A DNA stretch of 64,000 nt from Nematopogon swammerdamellus (Eukaryota > Arthropoda > Insecta > Lepidoptera > Adelidae): contig OX336344.1 in NCBI GenBank assembly GCA_946902875.1, positions 16,575,791 to 16,639,790 on the forward strand, in the 5' to 3' direction. Shown here piece after piece: positions 41,755 to 52,224 of this stretch (positions within the stretch are counted from its first letter, which is position 1; each line of letters opens with the position of its first letter). Under the pieces are notes generated by a model that was not told the DNA's origin, did no database searches, and saw only the letters and a list, made by a program, of their open reading frames with translations. Made by a program: the position numbers and the translations under genes.

Positions 41755-42374
41755 AAATAAACAACCTATTTTTATAAATCAAAATCTTTATTACAAATTA
41801 AAATAGAAATCATCAGTTTGTAAAAACATTTCAGTAGATTGCAGTTGCACATTTCAATAGTTTCGTGCGACTGCAGTTTAATTTGTTTAGATAGTCTTTC
41901 TAGTTTAGATAGTCTAGTACTTCTGAAACGAGCCCATTTTCTTCCTTTTTTTTTTTTTTGTTAGTCTACAATCGTCGATCCTCTTGTTCTTCAGAAAAGA
42001 TATCGCCCATGATTTATCAGAAAGTGCCGCCTTCGCAGCTAGATGTCTATCAACCTGTAACAAACAATTCGTAATACTTAATTATATTTTAAGGTTATGG
42101 TTTTCTCTGTGCTGATTCCGACTGATTGAAGAAACTGAGGGGCAACTTTCACTCTATAAACGTATTAATTATAGTTCTAACAATTCAATTAATAATAAAA
42201 ATTAATATTTACGTCTATATAAGCTGATGTGCAAAAGTTAAATATATTTTGATAGTCAATCCTTGCCACCGAGCATACTTCCTTGCGCACTTCGCTCTTT
42301 CCGTGCGTGCGGTGCGTGCGCCGAATCCGTTGCCTTCTTCTACTCTTCTCGGTGACTTTTCCAATCGGCTTCAA
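41755..42374 (-). other. Exon-like minus-strand pieces, unrecognised
   Basis: On the minus strand an acceptor-like TTGTTACAG is followed by VDRHLAAKAALSDKSWAI then SFLKNKRIDDCRLTKKK (42054-41950), and the frame closes shortly after. Upstream (42374-42190) lies another basic frame, SRRRQRIRRTHRTHGK. The first piece reads like real protein, but I cannot name it. It is flanked on both sides by units of the same repeat family, so it may be cargo or a remnant of an autonomous DNA transposon. Confidence 0.3.
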
Positions 42375-42729
42375 TCTTCAACTTTTAAAGAAAACACAGG
42401 AGTACTCAGCTCCAATTAGTTCTGACCGGTTAAATGGTAGTGAGAGATGTCAAGTGTGAAAATGTTGAAAAACGCGTTGTATGGATGCTAAGACAAAACA
42501 CGTTGTTTCCCGGTTACATCTAACATCGTTTGGTTCTTGAGCAGTTTTTGATTACTATATTGTTTTTCTTTCCTGCACGAACTAGAATAAAATGCCAAAA
42601 AGATGGTGACATCGTACGTTTTTACCCGGTTCGATAAATGCGTTCTATAGAATTCGGAACTCTGAACAAACTGGCATCAAAAACTCATTTAAGAAAAAAA
42701 GTGACAACTCACGTTTCTTCCCTGTACCC

Positions 42730-43590
42730 TTCGGATTTTTCCTTTACTTGTCAAGTAAAGGAAAAATCCGAAAATTGTAAACTTGTAGTTATATGACATT
42801 AAAAACATGTTTTGTTGGTTTTGTATGTAAAGAACCTTTTTCTCAATAAGGGATCAAGATATCAAATTGAAATTAATATGACATACCAAGGATTGCGATC
42901 CCTTCGAGACCTAGAAAATGCAAACTTCTAAACCAACCCAATCAAAAGATACGGCTATTTATGTCAGACTTGATACTCGCAAACTCACTCAAATCAAATC
43001 AAAACCTATAGGGTATTTCCCGTTAACCTAGAATCATGACATGGTAAAAAGCAAGATCTCCCAGCACAAATAAAGGAAAAAATTCGAAAATTGTAAACTT
43101 GTAGTTACTAAACATTAAAAATTGTTTTATGTCAAGACCGTTTTTATCAGGAATGGGTCAAGATATCAAATTGAAATTAATATGAAATAATAAGGTCTGC
43201 GATGCCTTCTAGGTGCAGAAAATACAAGTTTTTAAATCAACTCAATCAAAAGATACGGCCATTTATGTCATATTTTAATACTTGCAAACTCACTCAAATC
43301 CAATCAAAACCTACAGGGTATTTCCCGTTATGGTAGAGTCATAGCACAAGCAAAGGAAAAATCAGAAAATTGTTAATTTGTAGATAGGTCATAATATAAA
43401 AAATATATTTTCGTATATTTCAATTACACGAATGCCTGACAGTCAAACCATTGCTGTAGTGTTTATTTAGGCGTTTCGTAATTATCCGCAACACAGTTAT
43501 TTTTGTACATACATAATATAAATATATTGTGTGATAGTACGAAACCCTCGGTGCGCGAGTCCAACTCGCATTTGGCGACTTTTTATAATT
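42730..43590. mobile_element. 303-bp tandem units, palindrome and DNA-element terminus
   Basis: A 43-bp palindrome (TTCGGATTTTTCCTTTACTT... mirrored to 42772) opens the block. Two adjacent units follow (about 42772-43082 and 43083-43385), sharing TTGTAAACTTGTAGTTA, GATATCAAATTGAAATTAAT, ATCAAAAGATACGGC and AGGGTATTTCCCGTTA. The block ends at 43535-43585 with ACCCTCGGTGCGCGAGTCCA then ACTCGCATTTGGCGACTTTT, the inverted terminus of the GGTCAAGTGCGAGTCGG family. This is a non-autonomous DNA element with an amplified interior. Confidence 0.65.
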
Positions 43591-44880
43591 AGACCGAGCC
43601 TCAGTTTTTTTTTTCTCAAATAGACGGATCGCACTCTCGCGGAAAACTCGTAAAACATCGTGATTGCTTCCTATGTGGCACTCCACTGCAGCGGGGCGCG
43701 CCGCCGCCGCGGTGCGCGCCGCCGCGGTGTAAGCTCGCGGCAGCACGCGCAGCGGCTTTGCGCGGCACGGCAAACAATTCTTATGCAAACATTAATGCCG
43801 CACCGTGCCGCGTCGTTCCGCTGGCGCTAGTGCGGTCCCAGCTACATTAAAATCACTATTAAGGTGATGTTAGACTGCGTCTGACTCGAATTTCAAGAAG
43901 AATGCCGGCAATATTACTTACCTGACAGATTCAGTTTTAATATATGTTAAACTTCATCTATCAGCGCAGATCGAAGGCTTTTTGAAAACACGATTTGATT
44001 AACTTCGCTCGATAGAAAAAAATCATGAACATGGCTCTGAATTTCGTTTTAAAAACGTATTTAAGGCAACGTGACCAAATCAGGGCTTTGGAAAAAATAT
44101 ATTTTATTCGTTTAATGAATATCTAGATTGAAGGCTTTTTATTTTTTTGTTTAGATTCGTAGTTTTGGAATAAAAAAATAAAAATCAAATTGTCGCTTAC
44201 GCTAAATATTCCGAGCAGCGTGACTGCGCTTTATCCTACTCCAACCTACGAAAGCGGCGTCTCGCTATCTTGCCGGAGTTGCCGGTCGCCCGACACGCCC
44301 CAGTCACCCCCAGAAGCTCGAAGTGAGAGGACGCGCGCGCTCGTGACGATCCACTCGAAATAATTTACGCAAAATCGTACCTACTAAAGCACTACAGCTA
44401 TGGGAAACAAAGCAAGACGGTACGTCAGCGAATTAGGGTATGATTTAGTATATCGCGGCATTATTAGAAGATTTCTGGTAGCTGGTACTGGTGGGCGAGG
44501 GTCTAAGGAGCTATTAGCAAACACTAATTTTCCACGGAGACTTCTACTTTCGGATATTTTTTTTATAAAGAAATGTTTTTATCTGTTCCTGCAACTTTGT
44601 CACACTCACTCGCTTGCTGTACACATACGCCCCCTTACTACTGCTTCATGTGACAAGGTACCACTTTTTGATCCATTTTCTCCGGGTGAGGGGGAGCAGT
44701 GAATATGTTGGGGGAGGGGGGGAGCACTGTCCCTGAAAGAAACACATCGGAAGTCGAGCCCCCTTTCCCAAAAAAATTCACAGATTTCGTGTCTTACACG
44801 ACTATCAAGCACACTGAAAATGAATCTACGGTATTCTAAAAAATATTGTCGCTGAGCGACACGAGAAAGTCGGGATAAGG
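43591..44880. other. No gene supported
   Basis: A GC-rich patch at 43680-43840 gives a minus-strand frame of 122 codons that is alanine/arginine-rich and composition-driven. A plus frame of 100 codons at 44400-44702 has no recognisable motif. The remainder is AT-rich. The run GGGGGAGGGGGGGAGCACTG lies near 44709. Confidence 0.4.
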
Positions 44881-44995
44881 AAAAGATTAGTTGGGTTCTG
44901 ATGATGGAGCCGGAAGGAAGCCATAGGAACTCCTAAACTACACATGATAAGCCCATCGTGGTTGGGCTCGTTGGATTTATCTTCGTAAGTACAAT
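44881..44995 (+). repeat. LINE-type 3' UTR block
   Basis: GATGATGGAGCCGGAAGGAA, CCATAGGAACTCCTAAACTA, then CACATGATAAGCCCATCGTG and GTTGGGCTCGTTGG correspond to 7012-7090 of the composite element. It is the same block from which the 130-bp satellite unit appears to derive. Confidence 0.7.
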
Positions 44996-45164
44996 ACGCA
45001 TAGCAAAATGTAGACGGCACCTCGCGGAGATTGCATTCAAATATCCCGCTATACATTCATAATATTTTTTTTTTTCAATATTTGGTTAAGTTCAAATTTG
45101 CATGATTATTGTTACTTAAACAAGCTACAAAAATCAAAACAAAATATTTTTAAAATAAATATAT

Positions 45165-45286
45165 AAGGTCTTTTAAAATTTGTTAATAGTACGCTAAGGG
45201 GGGGTTCTGTATCATATAGGGAGTAAAACCTATATAAAAAATTTTGCCCCCCTTTAGCGTACTATTAACTAATTTTGAAAGACCAC
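45165..45286. mobile_element. Short hairpin MITE
   Basis: ATAAGGTCTTTTAAAATTTG then TTAATAGTACGCTAAGGGGG is mirrored by CCCCCTTTAGCGTACTATTA then ACTAATTTTGAAAGACC. It is a ~120-bp relative of the element at 9148-9640. The G run is seven bases here against 24 there. Confidence 0.75.
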
Positions 45287-46440
45287 AGGTTGCAGAATCA
45301 CAAAACAATGCCTTTCAATAATAACTACACTTCAACTGAGATGCTTTCAATGTCGCGTCAAAATCGCAACTAAATTATGCGTAACGAAAAACAGGTTACA
45401 AATGTTGATGTTTCCCGGCATCTCACCTATTCATTCCTGGGCTTATCTTTTTCTTTTCATTCAATTAAGGCGCGCCAGTTATATATAAAAGACTCTCTTA
45501 GTTTACCTATGTCATTGTTTTTCAGTACAACTGAGATATCATCCGCAAGCATTTTTTGGAAGTGTTTGTCTGTCTGTTTTCCCCAATTGCATTGGTGCGA
45601 CGTCAGCTAACAGTTTCTTTACTTCATTTGATTTGATCACATGTTTATTATTTAACATTTTTTACTTTTAGTGCAGTATTTTACTTAGTTAGGTATATAT
45701 TTGATTTATTTTAATGCGAATTAAATAAGTGCAAACCTATGTAAAAGTGTTGTTGCTAGTCGATATTAGCAGATATGTACATAGAATAGAAGAATAGAAT
45801 AGAATAGAATAACGTTTATTTCCTCTTCACATCAGTAATACAGATCATTATACACATGGGCTTGGGCTTATAGTTAATTAATTCATATGTTATGTTTCTC
45901 TGTGCATTACCTTAGTGTAGTGTAGTAGGTACTTCATTGAATATAAAGGTATTGTTGCGGCTGGCATTACGACATTTATTCAATGAAGAATAAATAGAGA
46001 TGAAGGCTGATATAATGTCAATTTTCTGATCTACAAAAATTACTGGCACGTTCTAAATTAAATTTTTTTCAAAGCAATGTCATTTTCTGGCCTTTTATAT
46101 ATATCGTCGTAACAGCCGGGACATTAAGATAGCTCTTACACGTTGGAAAGAAAGTACAGTTTCCTTTGTTTGCAAAGCATGTCGTTTTCTCGCCTTCCAC
46201 AGGACCAGATGGTCGTAACAGCCGCGTTTTCTGACAGTTCGCATTACCGCGCAAGCCGCTATAAGGAACTTCGTTCCAATATTCCAATTACATAACTGAG
46301 TACTTTCTTTATACATTACTATGACGCCACTCTCGAAATCGAGAATATATCCGATTTTTGTTATAAAAAATGTCAGTGCCTATCATAATAAAATATATGG
46401 AATAGTTTTTTTTTATTTCAAAGTAAGTTTTTGGGTTACT
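45287..46440. other. No gene; possible LINE tail
   Basis: AATAGAATAGAATAGAATAA at about 45795-45812 followed by CGTTTATTTCCTC looks like the reversed short-repeat tail of a LINE. Two related blocks, GTCGTAACAGCCGGGACATT (46105) and GGTCGTAACAGCCGCG (46211), are each preceded by ATGTCATTTTCTGGCCTT or ATGTCGTTTTCTCGCCTT, about 110 bp apart: a diverged tandem duplication. No gene is supported. Confidence 0.45.
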
Positions 46441-46545
46441 CTTATTACCCGACTACGGCGAAGCCAAAAAAGGAAGGGTTATGAGTTTGGCGTGTATGTA
46501 TGTATGTATGTATGTATGTATGTATGTATGTATGTGACTATCTAT
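46441..46545 (+). repeat. CCCGACTACGGCGAAGCC module with (TATG)n
   Basis: ACCCGACTACGGCGAAGCCA then AAAAAGGAAGGGTTATGAG leads into a TATG tetranucleotide run (about 46494-46533). The same pairing occurs at 49368-49480 with a longer run. The microsatellite appears to be seeded by the repeat. Confidence 0.75.
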
Positions 46546-47006
46546 ATTCCACTCTACAGCCTAAAGTACTGGACCGATTTGAATAATTCTTGTGCTATTG
46601 GATTCGTCTTATTAACGGGAGTGTCATAGGCTATATAACAATTTTCAAAATTCAAAATGGCGGACGCACGGCGTCAAAATGTCAAATTAGTTTTTCAAAA
46701 TATATTGAGTGGGGTATCAAATTAAAGATAATTAAATTACGATTCCGAAAATATATACTTTGCTATCTATTAAACTTATGTGTACAGAGAAATAGAGCAA
46801 AATGTGTAGCGAATGTATGTATGAATCGCGATTATTCGCGTCGCCATGAAGCGTGGTCGCCCGCGCACCGCGCCGCGCGCCCCCACCCACGGTTTCGGTA
46901 CGTTACATAGGTACACCGATAACGCGCGACGACGACGCGAAGAAGCGACATGGACATGTTGGTAATATACCTACATACTTACTCACTGATCTTTTTTTTT
47001 TTTTTT
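46546..47006. other. No gene supported
   Basis: CCTAAAGTACTGGACCGATT near 46560 is part of the same repeat. CGCCGCGCGCCCCCACCCAC near 46870 is a small GC patch. A poly-T run at about 46991-47006 marks the tail of the next SINE. Confidence 0.45.
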
Positions 47007-47384
47007 GGAAACTGACACGGTTGGCTACATCACCTACAACGTCCGTGATGTCAGCCCATAACACCGGGTGAACTAGGTGCACTGTCAGCGCTTCCCCCTT
47101 TGATCGTGCCGGCTACACTGAACTGGTCGGAAATCACAAACTATTTACATAGCCGTTTAGACCGACGTTTCATTCAGTGCGGTGGTATCTTCCCGGGCGG
47201 GTTAAACCCTACCACCAAGTAAGATTAGGAGGGAAGGGACCTACAGTTTTACGAGGAATCCGAACCTCGGTCAGCCTCCAACGGTCAGCGGTCACCCATC
47301 CAAGTACTGACCGCACCCAGCGTTGCTTAACATTCAATAGCGACAGTTGACTGTCTGCACCACTGAGCTAACGAGGCTGACTGA
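47007..47384 (-). mobile_element. tRNA/5S chimeric SINE, full-length copy
   Basis: All parts are present on the minus strand: TAGCTCAGTGG A box, AAGCAACGCTGGGTGCGGTC then AGTACTTGGATGGGTGACCG, GGTTCGGATTCCTCG, the central GGTCCCTTCC and GGTGGTAGGGTTTAACCCGC, and a 3' domain ending with AGTTTCC and a poly-A tail (poly-T on the + strand, about 46991-47006). The 5S-derived C-box region matches 5S rRNA slightly better here (GGGTGACCGC) than at 3231. Confidence 0.88.
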
Positions 47385-47499
47385 ACGACCGAGGAACTAG
47401 AGGCTGGCCACTGATCTACCGCAAATTTTATATAGATAGATTATTATTATTAGATATACAGTACTATGCTAAAATAAATTGGTATTAAATGTCCATGTA

Positions 47500-47878
47500 C
47501 CTAGTGTAAGCATATGTAGTGTAGGTACATTAAATATACCTAATGCCTACAATTTTCGGATGCAACCGAACCGCCGATTGCGGAAAAGTATTACCAATTT
47601 TCTGGGTGCAGTTTTAGCCCTAGACTCGATTAGTTGCCGGAAACCTTCGTCTTTGGAAATGGTGGTGCCCAGGAGGTCCAGGTGCTTCCAGACAGGTATG
47701 ACGCTGACTTAGAAATTGGCTTGGAAAGCAAAAGGACCTTCAAATCGACCTTCGCAGATAATGCGCAGCACTGAGCCTTGCTAACGTTGAAGGCGTGGGC
47801 GTAGCATTCAGGGGGCAACATATCATTGTTATGCATACGAGAGTACGGAACACGGGTTCTACACCAGTTACCCTTCAA
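47500..47878 (-). pseudogene. LINE reverse transcriptase fragment, minus strand
   Basis: The frame contains HAFNVSKAQCCALSAKVDLK, corresponding to the '.f.v.K.q..afsaK' block just behind the catalytic YADD of CR1/Jockey elements. It is followed, after a frame change, by remnants of the 'slevs..l.lLGttis.d..f' block. The fragment is short and broken. Confidence 0.5.
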
Positions 47879-48505
47879 CTAGGCGGGATGTGGATGAGAA
47901 GAGGCGAAGACTTGTGTCTGAACTTGAGCAAACACTCGGCTCTATTTCCGAATGGGCCGTAGCAAGTTGGTCAAGTTAAATACCTCCAAGATACAAGTTT
48001 GCGCGTTCAGTGCAAAGAGAGCGGCGTTAAATATCCAGCTCCTTCCTAACAAGGCATGTCACTTAAATTTTGCGACCAACTCGGGATCCTCCGAGTCGAA
48101 TTTTCGCACGATCTAAACTTCCGGCGTGACATCGAGGGCAGGGCCGTATAAATCGCAGATTCGGTCCTGCTTAGCTCACTGACTGGATGGCTCAGTCAAA
48201 TACGAACTAGCGCCTCTGGAGTCTGGACTCGATCCAGCGTCGAGCCGTGCGAATAGTAGGTGACTCCCAAATGTCCCGCGATCTAAAACCACTGCAACTC
48301 CGTAGGGATACATAGCTAAATCAGAGCCTGTTGAAATACAAACAGAGAGAAATATTTTCCCCAAAGTACAGTCTTGGGTCCTTCAACCTGGGCACCTGTC
48401 AGGCCGGCATGGCATTCGCAGCCTCCGCATGCTACCGAATGTCCATGGGCGTCGCTAGACACCTTATGGGTGGCTCGGCGCCACATGGCGCGCTTACTAT
48501 AAAAA
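47879..48505 (+). pseudogene. LINE reverse transcriptase C-terminal fragments, plus strand
   Basis: In consecutive frames: RRDVDEKRRRLVSELEQTLG, then KLVKLNTSKIQVCAFSAKRA, then LDSIQRRAVRIVGDSQMSRD (48228-48288), and a 3' end with GGCACCTGTCAGGCCGGCAT and GGCGCCACATGGCG. It is the same family as 39160-39315 and 40202-40640 but in opposite orientation to its neighbour at 47500, so two insertions abut head to head. Confidence 0.6.
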
Positions 48506-48825
48506 TAATATCAGTAGAACTATGTCAGTATCAGTTAGTCTATGTACACGAACCTCAAACCTCGGTCTTCGGCCTTGAATTGATTGGTTTACTCACTTCG
48601 CAAATCCGCTTCACCCCAGCCCGATATGTTTACTTACATAGAGAAAGAAAATCGTGTGCTTACACAGATCAGTCTTCGGTCTTGCTCTGACTGACTTTTC
48701 ATTTTACTTCAAGACTATACATCGTTCAACTATACATCATTTGTTTATAGATCTGTGACTTTAGTTTCAAATACATATGACGACAAATAAACGGACGGAT
48801 AGTATCAATTTTGTACCGTGTGGGG
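48506..48825. other. No gene supported
   Basis: CCTCGGTCTTCGGCCTTG at 48563 is a weak echo of the GGCCTTCGGCC satellite. The remainder is unassigned. Confidence 0.4.
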
Positions 48826-49135
48826 CCGGTACCTTAAAAGAATAGCCCCACTGCATCTCTCCCCGTGTATGTCGTAAAAGGCGACTAAGGGATATGACTC
48901 CCTTCTTATATTACTAGGTGGTAGGGTTTAACCCGCCCGGGTTCGTACCACCGCATCGCACTGAATGAAAGGTCGGTCGAAACGGCTATGTAAATAGTTT
49001 GTGTTTCCCGTCCAGTTCAGTGTAGCCGGCACGACCGAAGGGAAGCACTGACGTGGCACCAAGTTCACCCGGTGTTATGGGCTGACATCACGGGTGTTGT
49101 AGGTGATGTAGCCAACTGTGTCAGATTCCATAAAA
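48826..49135 (+). mobile_element. Repeat with a third head on the SINE body
   Basis: The 5' part is CCCCACTGCATCTCTCCCCG, TATGTCGTAAAAGGCGACTA then AGGGATATG, a head common in Lepidoptera. From 48913 it switches to CTAGGTGGTAGGGTTTAACC, CCGTCCAGTTCAGTGTAGCC and GGGCTGACATCACGGGTGTT, which is the central and 3' domain of the tRNA/5S SINE. The tail is ATTCCATAAAAAATAAAA. Confidence 0.75.
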
Positions 49136-49367
49136 AATAAAATCAATATACGAGTTACATAATAAATAACATTTAAAGTATGCAAACTGTTTTAAAAAAG
49201 CCTAAAATAAAAAAAATAAGTTATAAAAAACTAAAACCCGACTACGAAAAAGCAAATTATGAAAAACGTTTAACTAAAAAAGCAAATTATGAAAATCGTT
49301 TAACTAAAAATAACAAAATAATGTTTTCCATATAATTTATCAGATACAGCAATTCTCTCTTTTTTTA
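49136..49367 (+). repeat. Small tandem duplication in an AT-rich element end
   Basis: AAGCAAATTATGAAAAACGT then TTAACTAAAA (49250-49279) is repeated at once as AAGCAAATTATGAAAATCGT then TTAACTAAAA (49280-49309). It is preceded by AACTAAAACCCGACTACG, the motif that also ends the fold-back at 51789-52224. Confidence 0.65.
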
Positions 49368-49690
49368 CCCGACTACGGCGAAGCAAAAAGGAGGGTTATG
49401 TGTTTGACCGGTATGTATGTATGTATGTATGTATGTATGTATGTATGTATGTATGTATGTATGTATGTATGTATGTATGTTCATCTGTTCCCTCATAACT
49501 TCTAAACTACTTATCACAATTTGACAAATGAGGTATCGTTGAAAGCGTCTTGATCGTCCGCTGGTTATAGGCGTCACACAAAATTGACTATGGCGCCCTC
49601 TAGATGACAAAAAGTAATGATCTAAAAAAAAAATTTTTTTTAATGATGCCGTGTTGGGTATCAAATGAAAGGGCTTAATTAGCACATTTC
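49368..49690 (+). repeat. CCCGACTACGGCGAAGC module with long (TATG)n
   Basis: The run of TATG from about 49411 to 49480 contains roughly 17 units. It is followed by CCCTCATAACTTCTAAACTA and CGTCCGCTGGTTATAGGCGT, the rest of the repeat. Non-coding. Confidence 0.8.
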
Positions 49691-50150
49691 AAAAATATAT
49701 ATATTGTTAGCTATTGCTTTCGGATTTGCTTGCATGCACTCGATAATTGGGAATAATTTCTAAATAAAATAAAATCAGGCCTCATTCCATACATATATAC
49801 ATACATATCACACACGCTGAATCCCGACAATCGGGGTAAGCAGAGTAATCGGTGTTGTGCTGCAAGAACTCTTGTCAATTACAGCACAACACCGACCACC
49901 ACGTTTCGCAAAGGATTCGAACAAGATTAAATCGATCAAGCAGCAAGTATGGCACGAAGACCCACCTGCTGCATGACTCGGTGGAAGTACCGTGCCAAGG
50001 TGAGAGGTGGCGAGCCTGTCGCCCTTTAGCACGGCATCTTGTCCTTATCCCTTAGTCGCCTTTTACGACATGCATGGGGAGAGATGCAGTGGGGATATTC
50101 TTTTTAAGTACCGACACCACACGGTACTCGGCCTCATTTCAAACCTACCC
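49691..50150. repeat. Reverse-oriented head module and hairpin
   Basis: CCCTTAGTCGCCTTTTACGA then CATGCATGGGGAGAGATGCA (50048-50087) is the reverse of the head at 48840-48895. A stem, CGGTGTTGTGCTG / CAGCACAACACCG, lies at 49850-49893. CACGCTGAATCCCG at 49813 starts the repeat also seen at 5460. Confidence 0.6.
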
Positions 50151-50199
50151 AAATACATCCTACTTAAACCATCTTAATATTATAAACGCGAAAGTTTGT

Positions 50200-51685
50200 A
50201 AATGAGTTGCGTTCAGGAAGACGATAAACCTACTCAAAGAAAATAAGTAACTAAGGGTGAGGCAGAAGGCCGAGCTGCGTTCAGGAAGAAGATAAACCTT
50301 CTTAAAGACAGTAAGTAACTGAGGGCGAGGCCGAAGGCCGAGCTGCGTTCGGGAAGACTATAAACCTTCTCGAAGAAAGAAAGTAATAAAGGGCGAGGCC
50401 GAAGGCCGAGCTGCGTTCAGGAAGACGATAAACTTTCTCGAAGACAGTAAGTAACTATGGGCGAGGCCGAAGGCCGATCTGCGTTCAGGAAGAGGATAAA
50501 CCATCTTTAAGAAAGTAAGTAACTAAGGGCGAGGCCGAAGGCCGAGCTGCGTTCGGGAAGCCTAAACATTCTCGAAGAAAGTAAGTAACAACAGGCGAGG
50601 CCGAAGGCCGAGCTGCGTTCAGGAAGAGGATAACCTTTTCGAAGAAAGTAAGTAACAGAGGGCGAGTCAGAAGATCGAGCTGCGTTCAGGAAGACCATAA
50701 TCTTCTCGAAGAAAGTAACTTCTTAGCTACTTATTTCGAAAAGGATTATCCTCTTCCTGAACGCATCTCGCCCTTCGGCCTCGCCCATAGTTACTTACTG
50801 TCTACGAGAAGGTTTATAGTCTTCCCGAACGCAACTCGGCCTTCGGTCTCTCCCTAAGTTACTTACTGTCTACGAGAAGGTTTATAGTCTTCCCGAACGC
50901 AGCTCGGTCTTCGGCCTCGCCCTTTTTAATTACTTTGTTAAAGATGGTTTATCCTCTTCATGAACGCAGCTCGGCCTTCGGCCTCTCCCATATACTTACT
51001 GTCTTCGAGAAAGTTTATCATCTTCCTGAAAAGAAGATGATAAACTTTCTCGGCCTTCGGCCTCGCCCTTTGTTACTTACTTTCTTCGAGAAGGTTTATA
51101 GTCTTCCCGAACGCAGCTCGGCCTTCGGCCTCGCCCTCAGTTACTTACTTTCTTAAAGATGGTTTATCCTCTTCCTGAACGCAGCTCGGCCTTCAGCCTC
51201 GCCCATAGTTATTTACTGTCTTCGAGAAAGTTTATCGTCTTCCTGAACGCAGCTCGGCCTTCGGCCTCGCCCTTTGTTACTTACTTTCTTCGAGAAGGTT
51301 TACAGTCTTCCCGAACGCAGATCGGCCTTCGGCCTCGCCCTCAGTTACTTACTTTCTTAAAGATGGTTTATCCTCTTCCTGAACGCAGCTCGGCCTTCGG
51401 CCTCGCCCATAGTTACTTACTGTCTTCGGGAAGGTTTATAGTCTTCCCGAACGCAGCTCGGCCTTCGGCCTCGCCCTCAGTTACTTACTTTCTTAAAGAT
51501 GGTTCATCCTCTTCCTGAGCGCCGCTCGGCCTTCGGCCTCGCCCATAGTTACTTACTGTCTACGAGAAAGTTTGTCGTCTTCCTGAACGCAGCTCGGCCT
51601 TCGGCCTCGCCCTTTGTTACTTACTTTCTTCGAGTCGGTTTATCGTTTACCTGAACCCAGCTCGCCCTTATCCCTTCAAGTGCCT
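50200..51685. repeat. Convergent GGCCGAAGGCC satellite array
   Basis: About seven 66-bp units in one direction (GGGCGAGGCCGAAGGCCGAG then CTGCGTTCAGG..., 50200-50720) meet about fourteen units in the opposite direction (CCTGAACGCAGCTCGG then CCTTCGGCCTCGCCC..., 50740-51680). The turning point is near 50725-50745. Within the second half, 51010-51045 holds a small fold (CATCTTCCTGAAAAGAAGAT). Frames of the type LPERSSAFGLALSYLLS are read-through of the satellite and not genes. Confidence 0.88.
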
Positions 51686-51788
51686 ACATGTTAAAATTAT
51701 AAAACAATAAAACCTAAACAAACAAAACATGTAAAACGGCTCTGCAAATACTTTATCACGAATTTATATCCCCAAAATAATTAAAATA
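51686..51788. other. AT-rich spacer
   Basis: A short AT-rich piece between the satellite and the fold-back. Nothing is recognised. Confidence 0.4.
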
Positions 51789-52224
51789 AAAAATAAGTTC
51801 AAAAACTAAAACCCGACTACTGAAAAATCACGCTCTAAAAAGTATGAAACAAGAAAATGTTCTCATCTGAAATTGTTATGTACAAACTATTCAATATTTT
51901 ATCGTCTACTAAATAAACAACTTACACGTAATATATTTTAATGTATTTAATAAATATTCATAGTGTTGTTCAGAGGATAGCCGTGGTCGTATGCCACCTA
52001 CCCTATAGGGCAAAGTGGCATACGACCACGGCTATCCTCTGAACAACACTATGAATATTTATTAAATACATTAAAATATATTACGTGTAAGTTGTTTATT
52101 TAATAGACGATAAAATATTGAATAGTTTGTACATAACAATTTCAGATGAGAACATTTTCTTGTTTCATACTTTTTAGAGCGTGATTTTTCAGTAGTCGGG
52201 TTTTAGTTTTTGAACTTATTTTTT
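51789..52224. mobile_element. Fold-back element with ~208-bp arms
   Basis: The left arm, 51789-51996 (AAATAAGTTCAAAAACTAAA, AACCCGACTACTGAAAAATC ... GGTCGTATGCCA), and the right arm, 52016-52224, are reverse complements with one mismatch seen (CTACTAAATAAAC versus CTATTAAATAAAC). They are separated by 19 bases (CCTACCCTATAGGGCAAAG) that themselves contain CCCTATAGGG. There is no coding capacity. The arm termini share AAAACTAAAACCCGACTAC with the repeat at 49230. Confidence 0.9.

Noticed and set aside
43420..43788. 122-codon minus-strand frame
   Set aside because: Its alanine/arginine-rich part comes from a GC patch and the remainder from AT-rich repeat. No motif and no splice support.
44400..44702. 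100-codon plus-strand frame in 44.4 kb
   Set aside because: No recognisable motif, no repeat partner and no splice context. It is left as unassigned sequence.
50507..51518. Frames with repeated LPERSSAFGLALSYLLS
   Set aside because: This is translation of the 66-bp satellite (66 is divisible by three, so frames stay open). The same text appears on opposite strands in the convergent halves.
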